From Chloranthus sessilifolius (lineage: Eukaryota > Streptophyta > Magnoliopsida > Chloranthales > Chloranthaceae), in assembly GCA_021018995.1 (NCBI GenBank), contig CM037585.1, forward strand, positions 63,986,646 through 64,050,645: a stretch of DNA of 64,000 nucleotides, given 5' to 3'. Within the stretch, counting starts at the first letter, position 1. Each line of letters opens with the position of its first letter. Both the position numbers and the translations under genes were made by a program. This document shows, one piece after another, positions 46,318-56,448 of this stretch. The notes below the pieces were generated by a model. It did not search any database and was not told the DNA's origin. It was given only the letters and a program-made list of their open reading frames with translations.

Positions 46318-48445
46318 TGTGTATAATAATACTAGAAGCCTACAAAATGCAATATGAATGTGATTAACCATCAAAAAATTATCTTTTAAAGAATAAATTT
46401 GAAATTTTTCTAGCCATGAAATATACAAACTACATCCTTCTTTTTTGAATATTAACTACGAGTCTTAAGAATTTCATGGTAAAGAAAATTTCAGATAAAC
46501 AATTCTCATATGGTTATGGCATAACATACCAGACCTCTGCTCGCAATTCCTTGAGTGTCATATAATTCAAAGGCAAATTATCAAACCCTTCATCACGCCA
46601 AACAACCATCACATCATTCAAGCTTCTCTTACCATTCACACTCAAGCAATTTCCAGCTGAATTTAAAATTGCTCCTGCCAGCCATTGACCCCCAGGATAC
46701 GTGTGGCTATCCTCAGAAGTATTTTCTCGTAAAATACACATCGGAGGTACTGAAAATGATATTTTCAATTCATCCAATACCATTTTCCAATAAACCTACC
46801 AAAAGAACACTCATATAAGAGTAGAAAATAATGGCTGTGTTTGGCATTGCTCTTTGGAAGAGTAGAAAATAGCTGCTGCTGCTCTTCTTTGTTGCAAATG
46901 AATATGAGGGGAGAGAAGGATAGGAGGAAGAAGAAAGGGTAGGCTGCTCTTTGAAACATGAAAAACAGCCCTCTTTAAAAGAGCATGATGAGCATGAAAA
47001 ATCATGCTCTTTTAAAGACGGCTGTTTTTCCTATTTCAAAGAGCAGCCTCCCTTTTATCTTCTTTCAATCCTTCTCTCTCTCTCTCCCCCCGTATTTCTT
47101 TGCAATAATAAAAAGCAGAAGCTGCTGCTTTTTTCTACTCTCCCAAAGAGTAATGCCAAACACAACCAATAATCCAAATTGAAGTCAAATACTAGAAGTT
47201 AAGAAGAAATCTCTCATACCTCAGGGTTCGAAACTGAAAATTCTTGGAAATCGGAGAAGCTTGAGATGGGATCCACGTATTGTGACCCAAGAAACTCTTT
47301 CCCATGCCTCTCTAACACCCGACCGATGTTTGTCGACATTGCACTCTCCCTATGCATCCACACATCAACTATTAATACTCTTCGAAGAAATTTGAAATCT
47401 AATCAGACTAGTAGACAGGAAAAATAGCAGCAGAAATGAAATCAATGTTACTGATGTAGACAATAGACCAACACCGGAAAATGAAAACAATGCTGCCGAT
47501 GAGACAAAAAAATATGAAAATTAAAGATCAGATAATAAATGCAGCGAGATGTAAATTTATGCATATTACAATTTACAAATTCACACTAACTAACTTCCCA
47601 TTTTCTTTTAGCATCAAAAAATTTAGAGAAATAAAAAAAATCTCAAAAGAAATGGGAACTTAACTAAACTATTTCTGAAAAAAAAAAAAAGATTTAAATA
47701 TCCTTTCCTGTCAGGGAATGTCCAAGGTTATTAACATTTTAAATGGCCATTTAAAGAACGTTTTTGTATTCTGTTCTACACTCTTCCGATTTATTGCCCC
47801 AATTGAGATACCATCAATCGACATCACCATCTAAATTTGAAGAAATTCCAGAATGCCACTTTAATTCTGATCAGAAACTGTGTAAATTTTCCTTTCCTGA
47901 TCATTCAAAATACTACAACTCGACTGTCATTTTGTAACCAGATTGAATTATCCTCTCATGATCTAATTAGAGAAAAATATAAATTCATACAAATTGACAG
48001 TAAAATTCGGAGAAATTCATATCCATAAAAAGTAGAGAAAAAAATATACATTTTGAAGTTTTCATATAAACGAAAAAAAATTTTGAATAAATGAAGAAGA
48101 CAAAAAACTAGGGTTTTTAGAGAGAAAATTGAATAAATGAAGTTAAACAAAATACCTAGGGTTTTAGAGAGAGAGAGAGAGAATTTACAGTTGGGGAATC
48201 CAAGCAGGAGGAGTATCGAAAATAGAAGCCTTATAGCAGCCATAATACATCATCTGATGTAAGGAGAATGGGAGGTTAGGGTTTAGTAGGTGTTTCGAAA
48301 TGTTCTTCCACGTTTCAGGAGTGGCAATTCCGTAATTACGCAGAATTTCTGAAAGATTTCGATGGAGTTCTTCTGCGTCTTGGACCGGTATACCGACGGC
48401 TGAGATTTGTTCCACTGTTATGAGATCGAGGGTTTCGCAAGCCAT
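27228..48445 (-). CDS. AAE18: Acyl-activating enzyme 17/18-like gene, N-terminal half, seven exons
   Basis: Seven exons on the minus strand (48445-48189, 47349-47220, 46795-46530, 42307-42103, 31298-31258, 31160-31035, 27301-27228) join in phase with GT/AG borders at every visible junction and give 366 codons with no stop. The product is an ATP-dependent acyl-CoA synthetase of the AMP-binding superfamily. Plant AAE17/AAE18 are peroxisomal, and Arabidopsis AAE18 is known to activate 2,4-DB. Matching segments are [55 protein letters not shown] and the AMP-binding signature SSGTTG at about residue 362. The C-terminal half, with most adenylation motifs and any PTS1, is not in the window. The gene either continues left across the retrotransposon pile or is truncated. 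I cannot separate AAE17 from AAE18; the wording is closer to AAE18. Confidence 0.88.
27302..27884. other. Intron 6, downstream part with a 66-bp direct repeat
   Basis: No gene seen. CTTTTGCTAAGGATTCCACA with the following 45 bases at about 27658-27720 is repeated, slightly changed, at about 27728-27784. CCTTC at 27880-27884 is the left duplication of the solo LTR. Confidence 0.7.
27885..29000 (+). mobile_element. Solo LTR (Ty3/Gypsy, E1-like group) in intron 6
   Basis: 1116 bp from TGACGGAGACG to GTCCCGCGTCA, with CCTTC at both ends (27880-27884 and 29001-29005). The end is the complement of the TGACGCGGG start of the solo LTR at 12336, so the families are related but opposite in orientation. 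Palindromes of CGCTCGAGCGA type occur six times at 28020-28235. Confidence 0.92.
29006..31034. other. Intron 6, upstream part
   Basis: AT-rich intron with no element recognised. It holds (TA)n at 29760-29776 and a split direct repeat GACAAAGCACCACACTAATT (about 29448 and 29520). At 30150-30255 a loose repeat GATCCTACGGC(T/G)GAAA occurs in two clear and two weaker copies. Confidence 0.5.
31035..31160 (-). CDS. AAE18: AAE17/18-like exon 6
   Basis: 126 nt, residues about 300-342, acceptor CTTGCAG, donor GTATGCA. It encodes [20 protein letters not shown] and then [16 protein letters not shown], both AAE18-like. Confidence 0.9.
31258..31298 (-). CDS. AAE18: AAE17/18-like exon 5 (41-nt micro-exon)
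   Basis: It encodes [13 protein letters not shown] with the next Ser codon split to exon 6. Acceptor TTGCTAG, donor GTGAAGT. It lies 97 bp from exon 6. The peptide is exactly what the family has at this point, and phases on both sides agree, which supports so short an exon. Confidence 0.88.
31299..32319. other. Intron 4, part next to exon 5
   Basis: AT-rich, with a (TAA)n run at about 31453-31475. No gene is recognised. TTGGATTGAAGGCCCTATAA (about 32156) has a diverged second copy on the far side of E4 (about 36187). Confidence 0.5.
32325..33301 (+). repeat. E4 5' LTR
   Basis: 977 bp. It contains paired ATCGATCGA palindromes at 32512-32547 and a TATATAATG box at about 32655, near GGGTTTCTTAGCCTATATAA. 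It ends in TGTATCA directly before the primer site. Confidence 0.9.
33305..33316 (+). other. E4 primer-binding site (tRNA-iMet)
   Basis: TGGTATCAGAGC is a perfect 12-base complement to the plant initiator tRNA-Met 3' end, three bases after the LTR. Confidence 0.93.
33412..34450 (+). pseudogene. E4 gag relic
   Basis: It starts [20 protein letters not shown], followed by a Gln-rich stretch. Then comes the gag core [40 protein letters not shown] and [21 protein letters not shown] decayed knuckle (CHKCQRFE) and an acidic tail follow. It is broken. Confidence 0.85.
34531..35070 (+). pseudogene. E4 integrase C-terminal region
   Basis: The frame reads [20 protein letters not shown] and then DLMPF. 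By position this parallels the (V)MVR.R.ERFPQG...FNVEDFVPF module of E3 integrase, with the GPY/F centre much changed. It is a fossil that joins directly to the polypurine-like CTCGGAGGGAAT and the 3' LTR. Confidence 0.7.
35116..36159 (+). repeat. E4 3' LTR
   Basis: 1044 bp, from TGATGGGAACATCAATCG to GTCCTGCATCA. Palindromes AACTCGATCGATCGAGTT-like lie at 35261-35405, more copies than in the sister LTR. Confidence 0.9.
36165..38779. other. Intron 4, middle part, no gene recognised
   Basis: Mostly unassigned. A weak reverse-transcriptase-like trace on the minus strand near 36990-37070 was not accepted. CA-rich microsatellite is present at about 38565-38620. Open frames here have no family resemblance. 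Confidence 0.45.
38780..39395 (-). pseudogene. LINE (L1-type) 3' fragment with zf-RVT region
   Basis: On the minus strand from about 39395 the reading is [20 protein letters not shown], then [20 protein letters not shown], then [17 protein letters not shown]. This is the zinc-binding reverse-transcriptase C-terminal region found in plant non-LTR elements (CxxC...NHL..HC...W). Only this end is present. It directly abuts the Copia copy on its right. A 13-C run at 38914-38926 lies within or just beyond it. No clear poly-A tail is seen. Confidence 0.7.
40170..41673 (+). pseudogene. Copia reverse transcriptase and RNase H relic
   Basis: RT begins [15 protein letters not shown], then [40 protein letters not shown] and a catalytic loop region [14 protein letters not shown]. 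Next come [20 protein letters not shown] and [13 protein letters not shown]. RNase H follows, with [15 protein letters not shown] and QLADILTKA close to the LTR. The wording fits the common plant Copia lineages (Ale/Retrofit-like is possible). It is decayed but one of the best preserved pol regions here. Confidence 0.87.
41681..41977 (+). repeat. Copia 3' LTR
   Basis: 297 bp from TGTTGGCGTGTG to ATATCCGACA. It holds (GT)n at 41715-41754, a TGACGTCA box (41826-41833), a TATAAATA box (41844-41851) and two CCCTAA units (about 41922-41938). Confidence 0.82.
41826..41851 (+). promoter_or_regulatory. LTR promoter: TGACGTCA bZIP site and TATA box
   Basis: A perfect TGACGTCA palindrome, the binding site of TGA/CREB-type bZIP factors, is ten bases upstream of TATAAATA in the U3 of the Copia LTR. 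Confidence 0.55.
42103..42307 (-). CDS. AAE18: AAE17/18-like exon 4
   Basis: 205 nt, residues about 218-286, acceptor GTTTGCAG, donor GTTAGT. It encodes [20 protein letters not shown] and [20 protein letters not shown], and ends at KAIFTQ. The codon split with exon 3 reads TG|T, giving Cys where the family, as I recall it, has Trp. Confidence 0.92.
42308..42866. other. Intron 3, first stretch
   Basis: AT-rich, with no element or gene recognised. Confidence 0.5.
42867..44349 (+). mobile_element. Candidate non-autonomous Helitron in intron 3
   Basis: The 3' end shows a hairpin CCCGTGCATCGCTCGGG (44322-44338), then TTTTT and GCTAG followed by T, the Helitron end rule (hairpin a few bases before CTRR, T outside). 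A matching 5' end TCTATATATAAATATATTAA starts at 42867 after an A. Inside is a 129-bp tandem duplication and no open frame, so it would be a non-autonomous copy. The 5' limit is less certain than the 3' one. Confidence 0.6.
43633..43890. repeat. 129-bp tandem duplication, with related copies at 43100 and 50210
   Basis: CCACACGATGAATTTTGAGA begins copies at 43633 and 43762. A diverged third copy is at about 43098-43185 (shared CAATCTTTC, then GATCTT, AAGATCAT). Another fragment lies outside the element at about 50208-50300. Confidence 0.8.
44360..44820 (-). mobile_element. Gypsy LTR fragment (E1/E3-like group)
   Basis: The order of motifs (AGGGCACCAAGCGACAATC, GACTCCTCTCTAGGG, ATTGAAGAATCGCTCTTCAA) follows the solo LTR at 12540-12850 and the E3 LTR at 18480-18790. 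Ends are not found. Confidence 0.55.
45190..45720 (-). mobile_element. LTR-retroelement remnant with a perfect iMet primer site
   Basis: GGCTCTGATACCA at 45537-45549 is the complement of TGGTATCAGAGCC, so a minus-strand element has its 5' LTR to the right, starting about TGATAAATTTGGATATCC at 45552. TTATAAAATCTTGGGCCCC on the minus strand is a common R-U5 motif. No coding domain is seen to its left, and the far LTR end and the other LTR are not found. Confidence 0.6.
45721..46529. other. Intron 3, remainder
   Basis: No gene seen. (GA)n at 46281-46314. Confidence 0.5.
46530..46795 (-). CDS. AAE18: AAE17/18-like exon 3
   Basis: 266 nt, residues 130-218, acceptor TTGGTAG, donor GTATGTT. It encodes [38 protein letters not shown] and [20 protein letters not shown], a long uninterrupted match to the family N-terminal domain. 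Confidence 0.93.
46833..47167. mobile_element. Foldback MITE in intron 2
   Basis: 335 bp, nearly one hairpin: it starts GGCTGTGTTTGGCATTGCTC and ends with the near-complement GAGTAATGCCAAACACAACC; the arms pair to the centre at about 47000. AATAAT flanks both ends (46827-46832 and 47168-47173). It codes for nothing. The superfamily (Harbinger, hAT or Mutator) cannot be fixed from a low-complexity duplication. Confidence 0.88.
47220..47349 (-). CDS. AAE18: AAE17/18-like exon 2
   Basis: 130 nt, residues 86-129, acceptor TGCATAG, donor GTATGAG. It encodes [20 protein letters not shown] and then [15 protein letters not shown]. It ends on a full codon, so exon 3 continues PE|VYW. Confidence 0.92.
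47350..48188. other. Intron 1
   Basis: 839 bp, AT-rich, with a GT donor after exon 1 and an ATAG acceptor. Short (GA)n near 48169-48182. No element recognised. Confidence 0.8.
48189..48445 (-). CDS. AAE18: AAE17/18-like exon 1 with start codon
   Basis: The start is ATG at 48445 (context AAGGCAATGGCT, good for plants), reading [20 protein letters not shown]. No ATG occurs further upstream in the same frame before 48514. It includes [15 protein letters not shown] and PPAWIPQ, family hallmarks. Donor ACT|GTAAAT. Confidence 0.92.
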
Positions 48446-48950
48446 TGCCTTAAGGGTTTTTCGATCATCACCTATCAATAAAAGGGGTTTCCGATCATGG
48501 GAAGAAGATGGCAATAGGTGGATGCTGCATGCTTCGGTTGCTAACTGGATTTAGAGCTTGACTACCGTGCTCGGCCCGTTCACCTACGCATTGATTTTGT
48601 ACCGTTCATTACTCGAAATCTAAGAGCCTCATATTTCGTGGTAGCTGCTGGACCGATATATATCACCATATCGGGCAGATCCCAGGCCTATATGTATCGG
48701 ACATATCGACCAACCTCTCCAATATTTAGGCACCTTTTTTTCATTTTCAAAGTAATAAAAATTATAAAATTTGCAAAAAGAGCATTTTTGGTATTTTTTC
48801 TAATTCATATCCCATACGCAACGTCTGATTATGAACTCATATTTGACTTATTTGGCCCGATACAAAATGCATATCATATTCCATGGGGCCTTACCCAATA
48901 CTTATTGGGCGATTTTTGTCATATATGGCAAATACTTAGAATCATGGCTG
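48446..48950 (-). promoter_or_regulatory. Likely 5' UTR and promoter side of the AAE gene
   Basis: No coding. A TATA-like GATATATATC at 48655-48664 is about 210 bases before the ATG, but it is palindromic, sits in repeat-like sequence and may be chance. Confidence 0.3.
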
Positions 48951-49555
48951 CCACTAGGGCTCTCAATGGGCCGGATTAGGGCCGGGTTGGGGTTCAATCC
49001 GGCCCTAACCTATCCGGGCCGGGTTCCCTATTTTTTCAGCTCGGCCCTAACCCAGGCTACGATGTACTCAGCTCAAGCCCGGCCCCTATTGGGCCGGGTT
49101 GGGCTTGGATGTTTTTTCGGACTTTTTTTTGACTATTTTTTTTTAATAAAATTTGGTTGGGTTATTTTTTGTAGTTGTTTTTTCTAATAAAATTAGGTTG
49201 GGTTGTTTTTTTTCTAATAAAAGTTTGAAGAAGGTTAAAAATTAATTAAATAATTATATTACCATTATAGAGGCTCAGATACATGATTTTATTCCGATAT
49301 TTTATTTTAATTTGTTGCACAATGGTTATAACAGGCAACGGTTGCTTAAAAATCTATTAAAAAGTCATCCAAGTTGTGTAGCTAAAAAGCTATGCAACGG
49401 TTGCTTGAAAATAAATTAAGTCATCCAGTTTGTCCAACTAAAAAATATATGCACAAGGTTACTGCGCTTTTGACTAAAATGCCCCAAGTTTAAACCGTTC
49501 AACAATTTTATCTCAGAGCATTTAAGTAAATCATATTTTACTATATAAAAATAAG

Positions 49556-49616
<61 letters not shown>

Positions 49617-49751
49617 GGCCGGGTGCAGGCCGGATGTTGCAACACTCAACCCAAGTATCCGGGTTGCAACATGCTTAGCAGGTTGGATAAGCGGTTTGTA
49701 ATAAAAATACCACTTTTTTGGTAGATGCGGCAAAATCCATTAAAGCCCTAG
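48951..49751. repeat. GGGCCGGGTTGGG-rich repeat block with (TA)n
   Basis: Repeated GGGCCGGGTT units at 48968-49106 and again at 49614-49660 enclose a (TA)n at 49560-49613 and a 59-bp-period direct repeat (GCAACGGTTGCTT at 49335 and 49394). ATGTTGCAAC at 49634 pairs with GTTGCAACAT at 49665. CTAGGGCT ends at 48954 and 49751 look like a degraded inverted pair; no target duplication was found. Confidence 0.45.
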
Positions 49752-50936
49752 CGCTTGACCATCCACAAAATACTAAGCGTGCGTATGCCATATCTCTCTA
49801 CTGGCCCCTGCCATAGCAGAGCTCACTTGCTTCAGCAGGTTCCCATCCTCTTTATTAACATCCTGTTACATGTATCCCTTCTCCTTGATAACTCCTTGCC
49901 TAGCAAGATTTTATGCAAGATTTACCCATTCAGCAGTTCTACCCTCCTCTTTACTCACTCCTTGTCAGAGCTGATTTTATTTGCTCTGATAGGGAGCTAG
50001 CTAGTAGAGAACACGGAGGTTACTGCTAAAGCAGGTAAATCTTCCTTTGCAGGGAGTTAGAAAAGAGAATAAGAATCAACTAAAGTAGTTGAACTCTACT
50101 GTGGTAAAGGCTAGCAAAGAGCTATATCATACGCAGCCTAAGTATCCCCCACTAGCTATAGCTAAAAATCATTGATTGCTTTGGATCACATGTCAATATC
50201 ATTTTTGTTGCCAATCTTTCACAAAATGGATCTTGAGAATGCAGACGGTCAAAATTTTTTTTCATACGGCACATTTTTGGCACACATCCCAAAAACTATC
50301 CTGAAAATTACATTTGAGTATTATGCTTGTCAACAACTTACAGTAGTGACTGGTAGGAGATATTTATTATTTCGTGAGGGTTGGTAGCAACCTCCTATTG
50401 CTTTTAGTATGGCACCCTCCACTCTCTAACTCCCTGTCACCACTATAGGAAGTTGGTTTACCAAAAGCGCTCCACTAAGAGCTCCTTGTCAGAGCTTAGA
50501 GCAGCTCTTAAGCCTAACGAGTTATTCCAAACGCACACAATCTGAGTTACTATTCTGTAAGCGGTGTGAGTGTCAGGTGCTCTAGGTACTTGGGTCAATT
50601 TTTGAGATGTATGTCTCGTGGAATCATCATTTGTGTTGTCTAATAGTTGTCTCATATCTATCTAAAGATCATTGGTATAAAGATAGGGATAAGAGCTAAT
50701 CTATATCGTTTGCTTGAAACTAGTCAAATACCATCGAAAGTTAATGGTACGTTAGATTTACATGATAGCCATTAGTCGATATGTATTTGACTGCTTTGAA
50801 TTAGAAAGCAAAGCTCTTCTTTTGTCTCAATCTTTTATACTAAAGACTTTGGATCATAGCAGCAAATAGACCGCATGGATGATGATTACATGTGACAGGT
50901 GCCCCAACAACTGACCTGAATACCAAGTAACCTAAT
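49752..50936. other. Intergenic debris with foldback-like sequence
   Basis: No gene seen. GAGCT(C/A)...CAGAGC words recur in both orientations at 49810-50050 and 50470-50515, suggesting degraded hairpin MITEs. A copy of the Helitron-internal repeat lies at 50208-50300. Confidence 0.4.
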
Positions 50937-52689
50937 GTCACGACTCGAAATTCTACCCCATCTCAAGGACCTAAAATTTCGAGTTATAACTCGCATGCAT
51001 CTCAGATACGTTAAGTGGACATACACATAATCAAAGTTCTTATACAATAATGGTTCTATAAAATTCATGAAAGCCAATAAATAAGAGTGAAACGTAAAAG
51101 CAGTCATAAATAATGAATAAATGCGGTAAAAATTAATGAAACATCTAATAATCGATGAAGAAATAAATATCATACATAAATGACATGTACGAGGCTATAA
51201 ATAAATAATAGTTGTACGAAACTAATCTCAGTACTGAGACTACAACAATCAATAATCGGCCCTAGGATCGAGGTCAACACCAAGGTCCTCCTAATACTCA
51301 GCGTCCACTGAATCAACGAAATCAATGCTAATAAGATCAAAATAGTTAGCTTCCGCTCCGTCGATATAATCACCTGCAACTGTTATATATTTGTGAAATG
51401 AGTTTACTCATTCACATAAATTTAGTGGATAAACCACCAATCCATCCCATACTACTCATGTGCATTGTGAGTATATCACGTGAGTGATAAAAATAATATC
51501 TCAATCAAATAAAAAAGAATGAATGACAAAGTCAAGTGCATATCGTACAGCTCCTATGATAACATAAATATAAGACCATGATCTAGACACTCATATCCTA
51601 ATGTTCCTTACCATATCTCATAACATAACATAATATATTTTATTATTCTCACACATACGTCTGTACATCGCATGAACGTAACTAATATACTCATAAATTC
51701 TAAATGACTTATGTCAGAGTAGCTGCTTGAGGTACCATGTAAGGGTCCCCATAATATTATACTATCATATTATAACACCCTCCATATTATACTCATATCA
51801 TACACCTCATCCAGTTGCAGGGACGACCAACGAGTCGTAACTCATATTGTCTCCGAGAGATCCGCCTTGACTGAAGACCTTTTTACCCTTACGGTGGCTA
51901 TGCAAAGAACGACACGTACAGACTTAAGTTCTTAATCTTTTGTTGGCCTATACAGCGGTGTCTTATTATCATACTCATAATATATCTTATCTTATCGACT
52001 CATATTTTATCATACTTCTATGACCTAAATCCATAGCGAACCATGGTGCGGTAAGCTTCATAAATTACACTTTCCAAGGAATGCGTTCTGTAGTAACCTG
52101 GATATACTTCGTATAGCAGCCCATACTATCATAGAGGTGTTGTATTCATATATAGATGTTTAATTGTGAAAGGAATCCTATCATGAGTATGGCCTAAAGG
52201 TCCAAACCTCGTACCTTAACTCATATCTTATCCTATCATACTAAAATTTGGGGTGATAGGGTCACCTATATGCCACCGTATTATGAGACCACTGAATTTG
52301 TACTCACCCTACTCGTCATGATGTCCCATACCATCATGAGTTGTAGGGCATGCGAATACGATATAATTCGCGCTTTGATACTATATCAGCGAATCATCAT
52401 GCCCAAGCATAAGCATGATCTTGTATACTCGCGTACATATGACCTAACTTATTCATAACTCGTATAACATAATCAAAATGGAAGTACATAACTATCACAT
52501 TTACAGAAAGATTTACATTCTGATTTTAGTTATGTTTATACATATATAAATATTAATGTAACACACCAATATAAATATAGAATAGGTTAACACTGTGATT
52601 TCAATAACATAGAGGTCAGAGTTCGACTTTTACGAGGCATTGAATTTCTAATACTTTATGTTATCGAAGTGGTCGCTTTGATGCGATAA

Positions 52690-52724
<35 letters not shown>

Positions 52725-54439
52725 CTACTATAATTAAGTACTCAAACAAAAAAATTACAGCAATTCTAAATTAATTGGATCATGACCATCGATCGAAACG
52801 TTTAAGTGATTAATGTGTACTAAGTTTTGATTGTGCGAAAATGAAATTATAAAGTAAATAAGGTCGTCTGTTTGGACGAGAATTGATCGATCGATTTTGG
52901 AATTGATCGGTCGAAAATATATTATATAGACTATTCAATTCGAGTTTAGATCGATCGATTGATTTTTGAAATCGATCGGTCGAATTTAAAATAATTTAAA
53001 GTGAACAATGGTTTGGTTCTGTCCAAAATCGATCGATCAAAAATAAGCAATCGATCGATCAATTATTAATAAGGTATACATAGTCAATTTGTTTTAGAAT
53101 CAATTGATCGGTTTTAAAGTCGATCGATTGATGAAATGAATTCGGAGCATGGTTTTTATACCCATCCTTATATAAGGATATTATTATACTAATCTAATAA
53201 TAGTATTTGAGTACTAGTACTTAATTACAATTGTCTTATATAATCATATAACAATTATCTAATACATAATATATAATACTATATAACCTAAAATTCTTTA
53301 TTAGTTAACAAGAGTTTATAACCCCAACCTTTATAATATATTAATATATAATCATTAAGTCTCATTAAACATACAACTACCAAACAAAACTCAATCGATT
53401 GAGATACTTCCTCATATAATATAATATAATTATTAACATGCTTTGGATATCATGATGACATATAATATATTATAATATTAGTCATTTGGGAGAGGCATGA
53501 ATTCAATCGATCGATATATTAATCAATCGATTGAATTTAATGTGATAGCCCCCAACATTTGCTAACTTTAAAATCGATCGATTGGACATTACATCGATTG
53601 ATCGATTTTAATAATTGACTAATCGATTTTAAAAGGCAACATGAAGTTGTAATGATTTTTTATCATAATCGATTGATTGAATAGTGGAAATCGATCGATC
53701 AATAATATAATTTAATAGAGTTTCGATCACGATTTTGAATCAATTGATCGATAATGATAATCGATCGATCAATCGACTGCCGGGATTTATGAACATATCC
53801 AAATTTCGAAATATAATAATTAACATGAAAATAAGAAAAATTAAATAAATAAAATCAAACCATAATTAAGGTCAGCCATCTTTTCAATCTTAGAATAATA
53901 TTATATAGTAAATAAATCTATAGTTCATTTATTAGCTTGTTGATACGTGATCGAATCGTATTCTACACGACTGAATCTGAAAAGGACAAGATGAATTAAT
54001 GGGTACCCACCTCTTTAAGCTTGATCGGTAGAACAATAACGATTATGGTGATAAGATTGACGTCCCACGTGATGGGTCGTTTAAGATTACTCAGTCTTCT
54101 TCCTCCTCGATCTTGACCGCAAAAATAAATCACGGTGTTCCTTATGGAAGAACACACAAAAGGCTTTAGGAAAAAGATTAAGAAGTTTTTTATAAAAGGG
54201 TAGGTAGAGAAGAAGTTGTGACGGCTAGGGTTTTCAAGAAGAAGAAAAGAAAGAGACGGCTAGGATTTCTAAAAAGATTAGAACAAGAAAAAAAAAATGT
54301 GAAAAAGATTTACGTAACTTAAACTTAAATAAGGTTTTCTTAAAATAGGATTGGTTCCGGTGTGGAACACTAACACCAAGCAAGGTACAAAATACCATCT
54401 AAAACCAATAAAAGGTTTTAGAGAATCTAGATCGTTACA
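50937..54439 (-). mobile_element. Large chromovirus-type LTR, probably solo
   Basis: It starts TGTCACGACTCGAAATTC, parallel to TGTGACAGCCCGGATT of the E2 LTR, and ends TAGATCGTTACA. ACCTGCAACTG followed by GTTTACTCATTCA near its left end parallels the E2 LTR layout, so it is minus-sense. ATCGATCGAT palindromes are scattered over 52780-53790, with (TA)n at 52690-52724. No clear target duplication is seen, so limits are tentative. Confidence 0.45.
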
Positions 54440-56073
54440 TGTTGAGCATTGAATTATCAAATATTTTACCCTCATATCTGCATCTTTTAATTTATTTTTA
54501 CTGTCTTTTTACTTAACACGAGTTTATCTTTTTATTTCGCAGATAAAGATGAATTGTTGCAGATATGCTAGTAAATATAGCAATTTTGGACTAAAGTGTA
54601 TGATGGAGTACAAAAGAAAATATAAGAATGGAGAAGGGTGCAGACATATTTTTGAGAAGCAAATAAACATTCATATTTGCTACCAATACTATTTTTTCTC
54701 TCTCATCTTTTCATCTCTCTCCTCATTAAATGACCTAGCATCCATCATCTCATCTCATCACACCAAGCATTTAATGGTCATCTGCCATCATTTCACCATT
54801 AAATATTTTTCTATATTTTTATCTTTTTCTCTTTAGCTTATACTTTCTTTTTACTTGCCTTCTTTCACAAGACATGAGCTTCATTGACTTTTATGATTTT
54901 GGAATATATTTTGTATAAGGTCAAAATCACATTTCTCATGATGGTGACTCTTTAAAAAGATATGAAAGAAAATTTGGTTTAACCCAAAGACTCAAGCAAT
55001 GAAGAAATAATTATTCTAAAGATAGCCTTGGTATTATAAATAGAGTCTTCATCTTGGAGCTAGGGGGAGAGTGGTCTTAAAGTTCATTTTGATTGAAGAA
55101 GGTTAGGAGGAAGTTTTAGGATTTTCTTTCAAGTGTTATTTTAGTTTTGTATGTAATATGTTTAGAAGAAGGAAGGAACTAAGAGCTACAATTTCTGTAA
55201 TGTATTATTGCTTCTATTTTTATTTTACTTTGATCATGTATTTCATTCGAGGCTAGCTTAGTAGTGCTAGGATTTTGATGAAGCCTCTTTGATGTAATAT
55301 TTTCTCGTATATATGAACCCTTAAACTTTTGTTGGATTTATGTTTAGAAATTTGAATGAAAATTATTTTTGTTTATCTTTTATTAATAAAAATGCTTCTT
55401 AGATATGAGTTCAATCATATTTTTCTCATGATTTAAGATAAATTTTGTTAATCATTTGCTTAGCGAAATTTTTTTGATATTAAAATCAAATATCTATTGT
55501 GATTCAACATTGGTGAATATATTAGATGATTTGGTTTTAATTTTTAGAAGCATGGAAAAATATATATTTTTGCATGATAAAATAGAGCTTTGATGATGGT
55601 ATTTTCTATAATAGCATAATTGATTTCTAGACTATTATGTGATTATTTTTCCAACAAATTTCTAAGGTTCATGTTGCCAAAAATATTATATTAAGGAGTG
55701 TAGATTCTAAACCCTAGTACACATCTTATTCGTGTTTCTATTCTACTTATATTCTTAATTAGATCACATTATCTAATAGGTAACATTTAGTTTAGTTTAA
55801 TATTTATCTTTGCATATCTTAGTTTTACTTGTAATAGTTTGTCTTATTTTTAATCTCTCATATGATTTTATGCAAATCCTTTTAATTTAGTATAAGTCAA
55901 ATTTCATTTCTTGATTAGATCAGGATTAGATTAAATAACCTTACTCTTAGTTTTCCTCTCTTTATAAAGTCCCTATAGGTTCGACCTCGTTCTTGCACAA
56001 GCTGCACTACATCCATTTCGTGCTCTTGTAAGTAAAACAAATTGGAAATCATTTGAAATCAATAACAAGTTTT

Positions 56074-56091
56074 TGGCGTTGTTGCCGAAGA
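56074..56091 (+). other. Primer-binding region, Athila/Tat type
   Basis: TGGCGTTGTTGCCGAAGA resembles TGGCGCCGTTGCCGGGGA, the primer-site region usual in Athila and Tat elements. The sequence ACAAGTTTTTGGCG around it recurs at 61825. Confidence 0.7.
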
Positions 56092-56448
56092 TTTTATTTG
56101 GAAAAGAAAAGTAGGGTTGATTTAGTTTTATCCTTCTACTAATTTCATTTAAAAAAAAAAAGAGTCAGTCAAGGTTTAAGGTAGTGGTGCATGAGCACGT
56201 GGGGACGTGATCAAGCACATCGTTTAGTTTGTGTTGACTCTTATTCACCCCACTAATCTCTGGGTTGATCTTGAGATTGAGCAAAATTTTCATTTCACCA
56301 CGACAGAGGGTGCCGAAGATCCAAAAACCCTTAGGGAGTTGTTTTTCACCCATAACCATTAACCCACCTTCTTGTATAGTGCTGCATGCGACCACCGTGA
56401 TACATTTTGAACTTAAGCCCCACATAATCCAATTGTTGCTAATCTTTC

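Noticed and set aside
48446-48514. N-terminal extension of AAE exon 1 upstream of the ATG
   Set aside because: The open frame continues but contains no ATG, and the family begins near the chosen Met.
48954-49751. A complete hAT-type element with CTAGGGCT ends
   Set aside because: The ends pair imperfectly, no 8-bp target duplication is visible and the interior has no transposase.
52780-53790. Regularly spaced palindromic words taken as a CRISPR-like array
   Set aside because: Eukaryotic LTR context, irregular spacing and no repeat-spacer structure.
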